From positions 27,278,036-27,342,035 of the forward strand of contig JAJLRJ010000005.1 of the NCBI GenBank assembly GCA_024195265.1: 64,000 bases of DNA. Direction: 5' to 3'. Made by a program: the position numbers and the translations under genes. Source of the stretch: Dendrophyllia cribrosa (lineage: Eukaryota; Cnidaria; Anthozoa; Scleractinia; Dendrophylliidae). The notes under the pieces are model-generated. The model did not search any database and was not told the DNA's origin. It saw only the letters and a program-made list of their open reading frames with translations. Below are positions 1-10,770 of this stretch, one piece after another; the stretch's first letter is position 1, and each line of letters opens with the position of its first letter.

Positions 1-6
1 CGGAAC

Positions 7-90
7 ACAGTCGTTAAATAATCAAGAGGACAGGGCAATATTTTTTCTTGCTACGGTACGCGGTACGCAGTCGTTAAATAATTCAAGTGT
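7..90. repeat. Short direct repeat with CGCAGTCGTTAAATAAT
   Basis: The phrase CGCAGTCGTTAAATAAT occurs twice about 60 bases apart, inside TACGC/GGTACGC-rich sequence that continues to about 120. It looks like the edge of a degenerate tandem array whose left part is outside the window. No coding potential is visible. Confidence 0.5.
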
Positions 91-127
91 GTTGCCTACG
101 CGTTACGCAGTACGCAGTCGGCGGCTT

Positions 128-410
128 AGAGTTTGCCGATTGAACAATGGATCACAAAGAGCATTCATCAAAGTCACGAATGATTTAGTGACATTTCGCG
201 GGGAAGGCAATGTTTTCTTTTATACGTTTTTCAACGTTGTTACGTGCTCAGAGTTTGCCGATTGAACAATGGATCACAAAGAGCATTCATCAAGGTCACG
301 AACGATTTGGTGACATTTCACGGGAAAGGCAATGTTCTTTTATGAGTTTTTCAGCGTTGTTACGTGCTCATAGTTTGCTGATTGAACAATGGATCACAAA
401 GAACTACTTA
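128..410. repeat. Tandem repeat, unit about 121 bp, about 2.3 copies
   Basis: The start of the unit (AGAGTTTGCCGATTGAACAA) recurs at 128, 250 and 370 with small substitutions, giving periods of 122 and 120. The third copy stops after roughly 35 bases. Open frames over it only reflect the repeat. Confidence 0.85.
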
Positions 411-857
411 TATGGTATGTAATTCGATTGCAATTTTGAAGGGAAGGACCAACGTAACAAAACAGAAGCACCGGATCCAAATTGAGGATCTAATCAGCTA
501 TAAGTAATAGCAAATCAGCCTTGCTTTTTCTCGTTTATGTAATTCGAAAATGATGGTAATTGACCCAATAAATAAATTTATGAAATTATTAAAATCTGTA
601 TGTAAATTTACTGTTTCCGTTATGTTTTACTGCCTAGCATCTGCTCGCAGCATTATCATTACAATTTGTAACCTCTAGTAAGTTAGAAATATCATTAGTT
701 CTTTTTATCAAACGCTGTTAACCGATGTTAACTGTTGAAATGACTATAATCCCTTTTGTTAACCGTTTTTTAAAGGCTATTTCTGTTTTTCAGCGTTTTT
801 ATTGGTATACACAAACACTGTGCTCATTTGTAAAGCATTTTAAGGGCTATTTTACCC
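411..857. other. No feature seen
   Basis: AT-rich sequence without a convincing exon, inverted repeat or RNA gene. An open frame over 725-925 runs through a poly-G tract and is not protein-like. Confidence 0.6.
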
Positions 858-1200
858 AGGGGGGGGGGGGGGGGGGGGACTCCCATATAAAAATGATGGG
901 GGTGCTTGTCGTCGGTACCTTTTAGGGGTCAAAATTTGTAGATTGGTACCGCTTAGGGTACTAAAATCTAAAATAACTACTGTTAGAGTTTTTGCGGTAC
1001 CTTTTAGATAAATATGACAGAATATGACATGTGTTGTTTTCGAATTGGTACCTCTTGGGGGGAAAATTATTTTGAGCCACGCCCATCAAACAAGATTCTG
1101 GTACCTTTTAGGGTGTTTTTCGAAAATTTCAGACGAGCACCAGTTCTACTTTAACGACATTAAAAAAAAATTCAATGCAGTGGATACCCCACTCCTAGCC
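858..1200. repeat. Dispersed repeat that starts with a poly-G run (copy 1)
   Basis: A run of about 20 G is followed by ACTCCCATATAAAAATGA, then GGGGGTGCT, and several spaced copies of GGTACCTTTTAGGG. The same order occurs at 51,656-51,850, so this is a dispersed family with a G-run at one end. Its right edge appears to cut off the Tc1 transposase relic that follows. Confidence 0.75.
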
Positions 1201-1471
1201 TAGGAGGAAGTTTCAATTGTTCCGCCCCCTTGCGACTAACAACCTTACGTACGCATGCACTATTTTGTACAGGACAGTTGTCCTGAACCCATAAGCGTGA
1301 TCCATTCTTGTCTGCTTTCCTGAACATTTCGTCAAAATTATTATTACAAATGCAGCAAAGTAAGCTCCATCTAATTTTTCATACTTGTGACATACAATAG
1401 CGCCTTTGCCATAACTTATAGCCACAATTAATTTCAGGACTTTTCCCCCACTGCCTACTTTGGTTCCTTTT

Positions 1472-2011
1472 CACCCGATTCGCGTATAATTAACCGCATA
1501 TAAGCGGGTGTAATCATCATCAAATTACCGCATGCAAGCGGTAAAATAGGCCCTATTTACCTAACAGTAGTATTCTCTATATTACTGACGTTAGACACAG
1601 AACTGAGAGAAAACAGCTCCGGTTTAGCACTGATCTGCAGTGTTTAGGGTTAAGCACTGATTTGAAAACAGTTAGCTTTCATTTATGGTTATGGGTAACT
1701 CTATAAATATGTTAAAAATTACAGTTCCTCTCAGTTAGCCCTCCTTGGTGTAGTGGATATGGGTATTAGTTATGAAACAAACGACTCGGGTTCGAGGCAT
1801 ACACCCTTCTGATCTTTTTCTTTCTTTTACTAAAATAAAGGAGTTTTACTTTATGTAAAATGTTCAAGTGAAAGACAAAAGCCAGTTTGAGATCATCTCT
1901 ATTTTCGTTATTTCTCAGTAGGTGAATTGGGCCTACTTTAACCGCTTGCATGTGGTAATTTGATGTTAATTAGACTCGCTTATATGCGGTTAATTATATG
2001 CGAATCGGCTG
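1472..2011. mobile_element. 540-bp MITE with 75-bp TIRs and 7-bp target duplication
   Basis: Terminal inverted repeats begin CA(C/G)CCGATTCGC and continue for about 75 bases (ATAATTAACCGCATATAAGCG is shared). The direct repeat TCCTTTT lies at 1,465-1,471 and 2,012-2,018, exactly outside the TIRs. The element sits inside a Tc1-like transposase relic, whose protein resumes across it, so the insertion boundary is well supported. A tRNA-like block lies inside it. It encodes no transposase. Confidence 0.85.
1740..1806 (+). other. tRNA-like block with A and B boxes inside the MITE
   Basis: TTGGTGTAGTGG resembles a pol III A box and GGGTTCGAGGC a B box, about 35 bases apart, followed by T-rich sequence (TCTTTTTCTTTC). 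The arms do not give a clean cloverleaf, so it is read as a tRNA-derived SINE-type promoter rather than a functional tRNA gene. Confidence 0.55.
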
Positions 2012-2822
2012 TCCTTTTGCCCAACACCCACGAACTAGTCCTTCGGACTTCTTACGCCAAATACGACCGTGAGGTACTTTCGCTTGATCTGCAGGATTTC
2101 ATTTATACCAAACACTAACACCATCTAAATAAAAACCCACAGAATCTTTCCAGACATCTTTTGAATACTTTTTTTTCATCCGTTTAGTGAAGGCCAGGCG
2201 CTCTTTAACGTCCTTTTCCGTTAACAAACCTTTCTTCCGTGCTTGAAGAAACTGGTAGCCATTTTGGTGTAGAAATCGCCGGACTGTCTTATTGCTTACA
2301 TATTTAGTGCTGATTCCAGCTCGGGACATTAATCTACAAGACATGAAGTTCCCTTCTTCTTGGCGCAGATGTCTAAAAGTCCTTAATATCCTTCTCTCTT
2401 GTCGCGCACTCAACTTCTTTGGTCGTCCTTCAGCGTGTTTTTTGTGTCTTTGTCTACTTAGCTTCATCCAGTACCCGTTCTTAATTATTGTGTAGACCGT
2501 TGCCCGCGATATATTGCATCTCTCCACGATTTCCGTTATAGATAAATTCATCTCGTTGGCCAAATAAAAAATATACGCCCGTTTGCAAGCATGTATTTTA
2601 CCTTTAAAGGCCATTATTGCCATCTGATTTCCTTAACAACTTGTTGCTTTACCACCCTCATTATTGACCTCATAATTTATTGCTTCTAATTCTTTCAATT
2701 ATCCTTTTTACACTTTTTCAGAAAGTACAAAGCATTTACAACGTCTGTTGAAAATTTGAAGGTCTTGAAGGTGCTCCCATTTTTTATATAGAAGTTACAT
2801 CGATTTACAAAACTTGTCTTTA

Positions 2823-3111
2823 TAGACAACCCTGGACAAAACTGTTGAGACATTTTTCATCTATTTCTAAATTTAACGCCAAATTTCAGCGTCAACGAAC
2901 ATAAACAAATTCCCCCTCCCCACTCCCCATCCAATGTTGTTTTGTTCTAAAAACTGTCTGATTCAAATGCAGCAAAACCCAAAAACAACATTGAAGGAGG
3001 GGGAGGGGGAGGGCGCATATTTATATTGTGGTGTGGGAAATTTGTTTCAGAAGTATACAAAAATGTCAGGGTAATTTCAATTTGTCTCAACTAGTTTTGT
3101 CCGGGATTGTA
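2823..3111. mobile_element. Tc1/mariner-type MITE, about 290 bp
   Basis: The right end read in reverse is TACAATCCCGGACAAAACTA; the left end is TAGACAACCCTGGACAAAAC. Both continue GTTGAGACA or close variants. Inner arms pair around a pyrimidine/purine-rich stretch (CCCTCCCCACTCC against GGAGGGGGAGGGGG). TA at both ends fits Tc1/mariner insertion. Confidence 0.7.
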
Positions 3112-4905
3112 GCTAACTTTTTATTGAAAATCCGACATACTAACCACTCGACCATCGTTCCTCAACTTAGAAAAATAACTCGAACTAATGTAATCCTGTA
3201 GTTTTGGTATGTTTAATCTTCGTCCAGTTCTTGTATGAAGTCCTGAAGTCAGTTCAGTTTAGCTCCTCAAGCATAGAGTTAAACAGCAGCTGACAGCAGC
3301 CCATCCTTGCGACATCAAACAATAATGAAAGGAACTCGACCATGAACTGACGTTGTTCTACTGAAATTAATTTGCAAGCAGAAAGCCACGTCGATGGTAT
3401 TTGAAAGTGAATTAACGAAATGCATGTCATGGCTTTTCCTGATAAGCTCTGAAAATGCATCCAGCTACTTCTGTACTTAAACCTCAATGTTGCGTCCAAA
3501 CGGTTAATGGGCTAAGTGGTAGAGAAGCTCAGAGGTAAGGATGTCTCCTATTTTATTAAAGAGTGCAAATTAAAACTACTTAATTATGGAGCATTCATGA
3601 GCTCATTAATCGTTTTATGATAAATTTGGTAAAAATTCTTTTAACAAGCATCCTACAAATATCAATACTGTATTAGCTTGTATTATTATAATGACAAATT
3701 TCATTTCTGAGAGCCCCCTCTCCCATGTTATTCCATTCAGAATTTATGTCTCATACTTTCAATCTCACACACTACCCCTGTAGACACCCTGTGACCTATT
3801 TCTCTCCGTAAATCTTCTGATATTTGATGGCATTTGACAATACATTTATTTCTGTACTAAGAAACCTACAAAGCACGAAATTACGGAATTTCGAGCAGTC
3901 GAGTAAATTTTAACCAGAATGAGAGCATGCGAGCAATTGCAATATTTTGCGAGCACGAGCAAGCAAGCACTCGTCTAAATTTTGCGAGCAAATCGGGCAA
4001 AGGCCACATTTTGCGAGCACTTGAAAATTTTAAGGGACCATTCGATACCCCTAAAAATGAGCCAGCAACTGCACACACATCCAGAAGTGGGCGAAAAACG
4101 GGACACTGGTCCACGCGTTACACTGATTTTGTAACCTATTTGGTAAGAACACTAAAATGATAAGCAGTGACAGTCCGGTGATTACAAGGTCTCGCCCAGT
4201 GTATCGTGTGGCATTGGCTAGTCGACTTCATGCACCCAAATAGGAAAATTACTACATTACGGGCACCTAAGAGTTATGGGGGAGGGGAGGGGTGTTGAAA
4301 TTAAATTACACATTAAAAGAGGGGGGCCACTTGCCATTTTCAGGGCTGGGAAGGGGGGGCCTTGCAGAAATTTTTATCTTTCAATATCTTTTTCCCTCCC
4401 CCCTGCCCATAAATAATGACCGGTCCCTTAATAGTTTATGTTTAAAAGCAAAACGCGTACCATTATCGCATCGAGGAGCTGTCTTCGATAAAATTCAAGA
4501 TATCCGTACGACTGAATTTGAGCACGTTTTACAAACATTTCTCCAACAGTAACGAGAACACACAGAAAACGTCAATCACAAATTGATATCAACATAAATT
4601 CCCATCAAAAAATGTAATTTGTTTTACCTTTTATTCCCTCGGCTGCTTGGAAATTCTTTAAAACTCCGCTTCTTCGGTTCTGACTTCCGAAGAAGAAATA
4701 TCACCCCGTATTGATACAAACGTATGAAGTTCCTCGAAGCAAGATGTACGCGTTAGTTTATTTGGCCTACATATTTCGACTCCTAATACCTAAATCAGAA
4801 GACACCGAAGACTTACTGCATCTGCAAATAAACACATTCCTTCCTCTTTACTACAATCAATTTTGGACATTACTACCGAATACCTCCCAATATTTTTTCG
4901 GGCAA
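3112..4905. other. No gene seen; short GCGAGCA-rich patch
   Basis: Nothing coding is convincing. Between 3,890 and 4,020 the word GCGAGCA recurs, and 4,270-4,410 is G-rich with runs of G. Frames of 75-86 codons here lack domain features or flanking splice signals. Confidence 0.5.
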
Positions 4906-4914
4906 TTTAGAAAT

Positions 4915-6552
4915 CATCCTCGGAGACCCAGGGGCAGTTAGTCGGGGCGGGACGAAGTAAAATCTCGGCAAAAATCAGCGCGACGAAAGTTTTCAAGAGC
5001 GAGCGAACGAGCCCCTGGGTTTCTACACTTACCGAACCACTTCCACGACCATTTGAAATCCCCGTCTCTGATTGGGCAGAAAATTTCTGGCATTGTATTT
5101 TTCTGCCCAATCAGCGAGCTGCATCTATCGCGCCATTTTCGTGCCTTCTTACACGAAGATTGTTTTTGCTTGATCGCCATACACCTTATTCCAAAATGGC
5201 GGCCATTTTATTATTCTTTTATACTCATGTAAATTAGCCCTCTTGGCCTCGTCAGCATGTGCAAAATACAAAAGAATTTTCAGCGAAAATGAGGCCAAGA
5301 GGGCTAATTAACATGCATATAAAAGAATAATAAATTGGCCGCCATTTTGGAATAAGGTGTATTGAGTTGGCGGCTCGCTTGGAAAGTTTCTTAAAAAATA
5401 ATAATGGCCTCAAAGCCGAGAATAATCGCGAGATTCAGCGTAGCTGCATCGAAATCAATACATTATTTACAAAATGTAACGTGGAGGCACAAACACTCAA
5501 TGAGACATTCAACTCGAAGGTTTCTTAACTTCAGACTATAAGCTAAGTCCTTTTAACTCAGAGGTTGTTCTGGTTAAGTTATCATTAAAATTGTTTGGTT
5601 GGCCAAAAAGAAATTCTCCTGTTTTATTTTAAACGGGCAGTGGATCGCTTCTCTGACTGAAACTTTCCAAATGTAAGGAATATTCTATTGTACGGGTCAC
5701 GCAAGTATGCAGATCGAGCGGGTAGGTGGCTTCTTGCTTTTCCCGAGAAATTACTCCACACACCTTTGCATTTTTAGTAAGCTTGGATTGTGTTAACATG
5801 AGCAATCCCAAATGATGTCGGTGACTGTTGCCGTTTGTGTAGTGTTGTGTTTTTGGAAATGGAAAGGAAGCGAAACATTACTGGAGAATTCGCCAAAACA
5901 TTGGCGTGGGTTTCAAAGGGCTGCGGCGTACTATTGCAGTCTTTGGCGTATAGTATTCCGGCTTGTGATCAGCGATCCATTCATATTTCAGGTTTCATAG
6001 AACTCTATATGGCGTAGATTTTGAAAACTTTTAGTGTATGTTCGGCGTGAGATTCACCACGAAATGCAGACTGTTTCTCGAGTCTAACAAAAAAACAATT
6101 TAACGAGTTGAAAGGATACAATACATTCAACCTCTCCACGGCCCTGAATGTAACAGTGAGTGTTTGATTTCGATGCGGCCACGCTGAATCTCGCGATTAT
6201 TCTCGGCTTTGAGGCCATTATTTTTTTTAAGAAACTTTCCAAGCGAGCCGCCTCATTTGACATCACCCAGTTGAACGAGCAACGCAATGGCGATCAAGCA
6301 AAAACAATTTTCGTGTAAGAAGGCACGAAAATGGCGCGATAGATGCAGCTCGCTGATTAGGCAGAAAAATACAATGCCAGAAATTCTCTGCCCAATCAGA
6401 GACGGGGATTTCAAATGGTCGTGGAAGTGGTTCGGTAAGTGTAGAAACCCAGGGGCTCGTTCGCTCGCTCTTGAAAACTTTCGTCGCGCTGATTTTTGCC
6501 GAGATTTTACTTCGTCCCGCCCCGACTAACTGCCCCTGGGTCTCCGAGGATG
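4915..6552. mobile_element. Foldback DNA transposon (Mutator-like), 1.64 kb
   Basis: The left arm from 4,915 (CATCCTCGGAGACCCAGGGG) is repeated inverted at the right end to 6,552; arms run some 450-500 bases if a MITE inserted in the left arm is discounted. The 9-base direct repeat TTTAGAAAT lies at 4,906-4,914 and 6,553-6,561, exactly outside the arms. A 9-bp duplication with very long TIRs is the usual signature of Mutator-like elements. The central 600 bases show no transposase. A related single end occurs at 40,880-41,095. Confidence 0.85.
5180..5361. mobile_element. TACACC-type palindromic MITE (copy inside foldback arm)
   Basis: Ends are TACACCTTATTCCAAAATGG and its complement, with AATGGCGGCCAATTTATTATTC-like inner arms facing each other around a short GTGCAAAATAC centre. 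It interrupts the left arm of the foldback element; the right arm lacks it. A sister copy lies at 39,552-39,734. Confidence 0.85.
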
Positions 6553-6721
6553 TTTAGAAATATGATGCTTTATAACTAGACCATCTGTTCGCAGCACTTT
6601 ACCTTTCATTAGGAACCACCAGTTACGACGAGGGGAATACATAATCCCTTGTATTGTTTTTGCTGCTGTAGCACCAAGCTAACTCTAGGTTAATTAGGGT
6701 GGCCCTCTAAAAATCCCTGGT

Positions 6722-6903
6722 CAATTTAGAATGTTAGTTTTTGAGGAGGGAGGAATAAACCGCAGTACCCGGAGAAAACCCTCGGAGCAAGGATGAGAAC
6801 TAACAACAGACTCAACCCACATATGACGCCGAGTCCGGAAATCGAACCAGGGCCGCATTAGTGGGAGGCGAGCGCTCTCACAATTGCGCCATTCCTGCTC
6901 CCT
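6722..6903 (-). mobile_element. tRNA-derived SINE (copy 1)
   Basis: Read on the minus strand the head is GGGAGCAGGAATGGCGCAAT with an A-box-like TGGCGCAATTG, then GGTTCGATTTCC as B box, then a body containing CATATGTGGGTTGAG and TTTTCTCCGGGTACTGCGG. The same order occurs at 23,405-23,582. tRNA-head SINEs are transcribed by RNA polymerase III and moved by LINE enzymes. Confidence 0.8.
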
Positions 6904-7433
6904 GTTGTTATCAGCTATTGTTTTCAGCCGCACCTCTCCGGGATCCCCTGTTACATTTAAAGCCCCACCCAGCTTTACAGACACTTCAATGAACAGGGTT
7001 ATGTAATATATTCCCACGAAAAGAACAAAGAAAACCTGAGCTAGGTGAAAAAAAGTTGTATATTTTGTGGCATTTAGCAATATAACATGGAAATGAGGTA
7101 AGCGAAAGTGTCCCGCGGGACAGTGCTTCTTTTTAATCAATTGATATTGGAAATCAATGATCAATCGAAGACGGAAAATTCTATGACTTAATTGTATTGA
7201 TCTTCTTCGATTATTAACCAGTTGATGGACTGAGTCTCATAATATATTAATAAGCATCAGCTGAACACCTGATTTATTCACTTTATGATCTGTAAAAGAA
7301 TCAGTTATTGTAGCTCATGAAATAATTGCTACAGTCTAATAAAAACAACATTATTTACAAACAGAGCAAGGTTTCCTCTAGACTGATTCTGAGACGGTCT
7401 GAGGCTCGGCTCGCACTCAACTCCCTCCTCTCC

Positions 7434-7600
7434 TATAGATGGTTTTCACTCACGTGACCTTCAGTCCTGTGGGACTCAAATGACAAAGGCCATGGCGGCC
7501 ATGTTGCTGCACATAACAAAAGAAGTTCATTAAAATTCTTTTGTAGGTGTGCACCAACATGGCCGCCGTGACGTACATGTAACGTAAAAACCACCCATAG
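7434..7600. mobile_element. Palindromic MITE, TATAGATGGTTTTCAC family (copy 1)
   Basis: The left end TATAGATGGTTTTCACTCAC mirrors the right end, with GGCCATGGCGGCCATGTTG facing CAACATGGCCGCCGTGACG. A second copy with the same ends and internal sequence is at 42,595-42,750. Confidence 0.8.
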
Positions 7601-7711
7601 TCTGACGTCCCTTTCTTAAAGGGACACTAGGGATGGTAAGTTTGATTTCTTGACCGCCTGCCAATAAATCAAATTTCACGAACTGAAATCCACTTTAATC
7701 CTTGCAATCCT

Positions 7712-7858
7712 GGCCCTGGTTGTTAAAAAGGTGAATAGCGCTATCCACCGGATAAATCATTATCCAGTGGATAACAAAAATGATTTTGTTAATAGTTATC
7801 CACTGGATAGTGATTTATCCTGTGGATAGCGCTATCCACCTTTTGAACAACCAGGGCC
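7712..7858. mobile_element. Palindromic MITE, GGCCCTGGTTGTT ends
   Basis: GGCCCTGGTTGTT at the left pairs with AACAACCAGGGCC at the right; the arms carry GATAGCGCTATCCACCGG and TTATCCAGTGGATAA. It is the first of three MITEs inserted in a row into a dispersed repeat whose uninterrupted form is at 15,720-15,968. Confidence 0.75.
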
Positions 7859-7869
7859 TGCACTATAAA

Positions 7870-8025
7870 TACACCTTATTCGATAGTTTAACAGATACTG
7901 AATACGCGCGGATATTTTACGTGTTGCGTAGTATGTTTCCGAGCCCCGCAGTGGCGAGAAAAATTGCGAGCAATAAGTAAAATGTCCGCACGTATTTTCT
8001 GTTAAACCATCGAATAAGGGGTTTA
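7870..8025. mobile_element. TACACC-type MITE with TTATTCGATAGTTTAAC arms
   Basis: TACACCTTATTCGATAGTTT at the left pairs with AAACCATCGAATAAGG at the right; the outermost right bases are slightly diverged. Arms continue through CAGAT/ATACGCGCGGATATTTTAC. TA lies at both ends. Confidence 0.75.
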
Positions 8026-8105
8026 TTATTCGACTGAAATTCTTGTATTTATAATAACTTGTGGCTTGAAACCGGGATACTAAGTTGAAATACAGTAATC
8101 TTCTG

Positions 8106-8254
8106 TGTATATGTTGCAGTTAATTTTTTATTTCAGGTAATTTTTGTTTTTCCTTTGTTTCAAATTCATTAGCATATATTACCATCCTCCAAAACAATGG
8201 AAAAATAAAAATTGTCTAAGATAAAAAATTAACTACAACATATACGCTCGGATT
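8106..8254. mobile_element. Palindromic MITE, about 150 bp
   Basis: GTATATGTTGCAGTTAATTT pairs with AAATTAACTACAACATATAC. The interior is AT-rich. No coding content. Confidence 0.6.
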
Positions 8255-8956
8255 ATTTTGCGTGTTCTCTTTCCCTTATAAGGTAAAATGACATCACAGT
8301 CGGATAATATCTATTTCCAAACTACTGCTTTTGTTTTGTTTTATAGAAACTTTGTATCCAACTAAGTTGTATATTTGGTGGTATTATGAAACGTGGAAAT
8401 AAGCTGAGCGAAATTTTGCTATTCCGGCGGCACCTTGTTCTTGGCGCATCTGACCGTTAAATTCAATTTTTCACTAATCAGAGTACGTTCTGTCCCATTC
8501 TTCAAATTCCTGTAGTGATTGAGAAAAAAAAACCGTTTAACAACAACGCTTACTGGTGGAAATATTCAACGGTTAGATGACGTCAAGAAAAAGCCTTCAA
8601 ACAAAAGGACATCAGACGGGTAGTGCGAGCGATCTTGGACCATCTGATAATCTAAGGCTAGGTGTATACACTACAGAAACATTCCAGTGGCTGTAATGTT
8701 CCATCCCTCCAATGGTTGAAGACTGAAAAGGATGCTAGGTTCGAAAACATTAGCGACTTCTTAAACAGAAGCACCTTTGCTCAGTAAATTTCCACCTTGG
8801 ACTTGAACCATCAGGTTAAAAGTTGGTCTGTTGTTACGTTTTGTTAGGTTACGTTTGCTGCCTCTCTCTAATCGACGGCTGACGGCTTCCTTTATCTGAT
8901 GAAATAAAAGAGACATTTTTGTGCAAAAGAGTTTGCAAAAGCAAAGGCATGCAAAA

Positions 8957-9050
8957 CATTAAAGAAAGATTTATTGCTCGACATTTCGGAGTCGTCATGA
9001 CGCCATTATCAAGAGTAAAGAAAAGAAAAGAAAAGAAAAGAAGAGGGTTC
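8957..9050 (-). repeat. Inverted end of Penelope-like element
   Basis: The reverse complement of this stretch (CTCTTGATAATGGCGTCATG, then CGAGCAATAAATCTTTCTTT) matches 10,090-10,146 at the other side of the Penelope relic. Inverted or tandem pseudo-LTRs are typical for Penelope-like elements. The AAGAAAAG tract at 9,015-9,045 is simple sequence. Confidence 0.6.
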
Positions 9051-9112
9051 ACCTCTCGGCCCATTGCTTGCTAATTTTTTTAAGTGCTCCATTGAGCAAA
9101 CTCTTCAATAGG

Positions 9113-10030
9113 ATACCATGTTACCTTCGTTTAACCGGAAGTATGTGGATGACACCCTTACTATGATGCCAGATAGAGAAACCGTTGACCGCTTTCTACA
9201 CACCCTCAACCACTGCCATTCTTCCGTGAAGTTTACTATGGAGATCGAACACGACGGGTCGCTCCCAATTACTCAACCGAGCACATAAGATCGAGACCAA
9301 AGTTTATATCAAGCCCACCAACACAGGCCTCCTATTGCACAACCAGAGTCACATAGATAATCGGTATAAACGAAGCCTAATTAACACCATGCTAGACCGG
9401 GCATACCGATTATCTTCTGATTGGTCGCATTTCCATGAAGAATGTGACCGGCTGAGAGAAGTGTTTTGTAACCTTAATTATCCACAGCAGTTGATTAACT
9501 CGGCCATCAATAAGCCCATCGACACTAAGATATCTGACCAACAGCCTTATCCACCCTCACAAAGGAAAACGAACATTGTTACAGTCATCCTACCGTTTAA
9601 AGATCAGCGTTTAGCCAACGTTGTGAAACACCAACTTCGTAACCTAAGTTTAAAAGTAAGAACCGCCATCCACCCTGTGTTTGTAAGTCGGAAGCTCAAT
9701 GAAGATCTCAAGGTGCAAGAAGCTAAGCCCTCTATTGTCAACAACCAATGCGTAGTATATAAGTTACAATGTAACCTGTGTGATGCAGGATATGTGGGCT
9801 ATACGCGTGGGCACCTGCACGAGTGCGTGGACAGTCACAAAAGAAAGTCGTCCTCCATTTACAAGCACTACCAGCAAGAACACAATGGTCGGATACCACA
9901 GCGTCTTTTAGAACATTTTCGCGTGCTTGCTGAATGTACTAGCAAATTCGATTGCCTAATTAAAGAGATGCTATTTATACGCAAACTCAAACCAGAACTG
10001 AACGTGCAAAAGTGTCTCAATTCGCGCTAA
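9113..10030 (+). pseudogene. Penelope-like retroelement: end of RT plus GIY-YIG endonuclease
   Basis: The segment 9,135-9,250 encodes the RT active-site signature KYVDDTLTMMPD and the adjoining HSSVKFTMEIE, then the frame breaks. From about 9,335 a 231-codon frame covers the C-terminal part: a linker, then CVVYKLQCNLCDAGYVGYT, which is the GIY-YIG endonuclease of Penelope-like elements with its CxxC, followed by IYKHYQQEHN and EMLFIRKLKPELNVQ. The stop at 10,030 looks native. The RT fingers and palm upstream are missing, so the copy is 5'-truncated and dead. Confidence 0.85.
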
Positions 10031-10077
10031 AGTGTTTGTTTAGCCATCTATTTAGTTTGTAAATTTTAGCTCTAGCC

Positions 10078-10146
10078 TACTTTTTTCTTTACTCTTGATA
10101 ATGGCGTCATGACGACTTCGAAACGTCGAGCAATAAATCTTTCTTT
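10078..10146 (+). repeat. 3' end of Penelope-like element
   Basis: TACTCTTGATAATGGCGTCATGACG... through the AATAAATCTTTCTTT tail; the same sequence lies inverted at 8,957-9,050. It contains the palindrome CGTCATGACG followed by TCGAAACGTCGA. Confidence 0.55.
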
Positions 10147-10221
10147 AACACTATTCAGCCTGGGCTTTTTTGAGTTTCTGAGCCTGGGGGCGGCCAGGCG
10201 GGGAGGGGGGCGGGGCACATT

Positions 10222-10286
<65 letters not shown>

Positions 10287-10770
10287 TAACTTGAAGAACA
10301 TTAAGGCTACGACAATGAAACCCAGAGGGCATATAGAACGTCCAAAACTGTCTCCTTTGCGGTCCACACAATGGAACGATGACGTCATATGACGTAATTA
10401 TTAGGTAATTAGTTATACGGCCGCCATATTGGATCCGCCATCTTGGATTTCTGAAATTTTTTAAAATCTCTTAAAAACCGTCCAAATTCACTCAAAATTA
10501 ATCAAAACCAATAAATAAACGCTAAATGATGTAAAAATATAAAAGTTATAGCAACAAACATTGTTTTTCTTCATTCAAAGGTATAAATATGCAAATTTAA
10601 AAAAACATGGCTGTCAAAATCTTGTTGCCATGGAAACATGTCACGTGATCCAAAAATTGTCATATAAAATTGTTGCCAGACAAATTTTAGGAAAAGTCAC
10701 AAAGTTTGATGGCGTTTGAATACATATTAAAGAAGTTATGAATGTTGAAAGTTAGTGCGAATAGGGTTAA
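10145..10770. mobile_element. TTAA-flanked MITE (copy 1) with an 80-base poly-C tract
   Basis: Ends are TTAACACTATTC at the left and GAATAGGGTTAA at the right, i.e. TTAACCCTATTC-type TIRs with a TTAA target, as in piggyBac or Kolobok insertions. A tract of about 80 C lies at 10,225-10,285. The interior (GTCATATGACGTAATTATTA, AAAACATTGTTTTTCTTCAT on either strand) is shared with copies at 17,560-18,065 and 24,243-24,713. Polyproline or polyglycine frames across the tract are artefacts. Confidence 0.85.

Larger units (their letters stand above)
1208..2623 (-). pseudogene. Tc1/mariner-like transposase relic, split by a MITE
   Basis: Reading leftward from about 2,623, a 174-codon frame encodes a helix-turn-helix DNA-binding region (EIVERCNISRATVYTII) and the first catalytic Asp in FYLDGVSVWYK. 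A stop and frame change occur at about 2,099, but the family sequence continues in another frame (PHGRIWRKKSEGLVRG) to 2,012. A 540-bp MITE then interrupts it. The protein resumes at 1,464 (GSGGKV, then AISYGKGAIVCHKYEKLDGA), reaches the second Asp in WVQDNCP after another frame change, and stops at PPR near 1,208, before the third acidic residue. DDE transposases of this family cut and paste DNA at TA sites; this copy is clearly dead. Confidence 0.85.
7622..8450. repeat. Dispersed repeat split by three MITEs
   Basis: 7,622-7,711 (TTTGATTTCTTGACCGCCTG) and about 8,335-8,450 (TTTGTATCCAACTAAGTTGT) match the two halves of a continuous repeat at 15,720-15,968. The three MITEs between 7,712 and 8,254 therefore arrived after the repeat. 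A third fragment is at about 7,030-7,125. Confidence 0.65.

Noticed and set aside
4907..6529. Two near-identical 80-codon frames (AIKQKQSSCKKARKWRD)
   Set aside because: They are the same sequence in the two arms of a foldback transposon. A non-autonomous element is the simpler reading.
10072..10388. Frames encoding polyglycine or polyproline
   Set aside because: They only translate the 80-base poly-C tract of a TTAA MITE.
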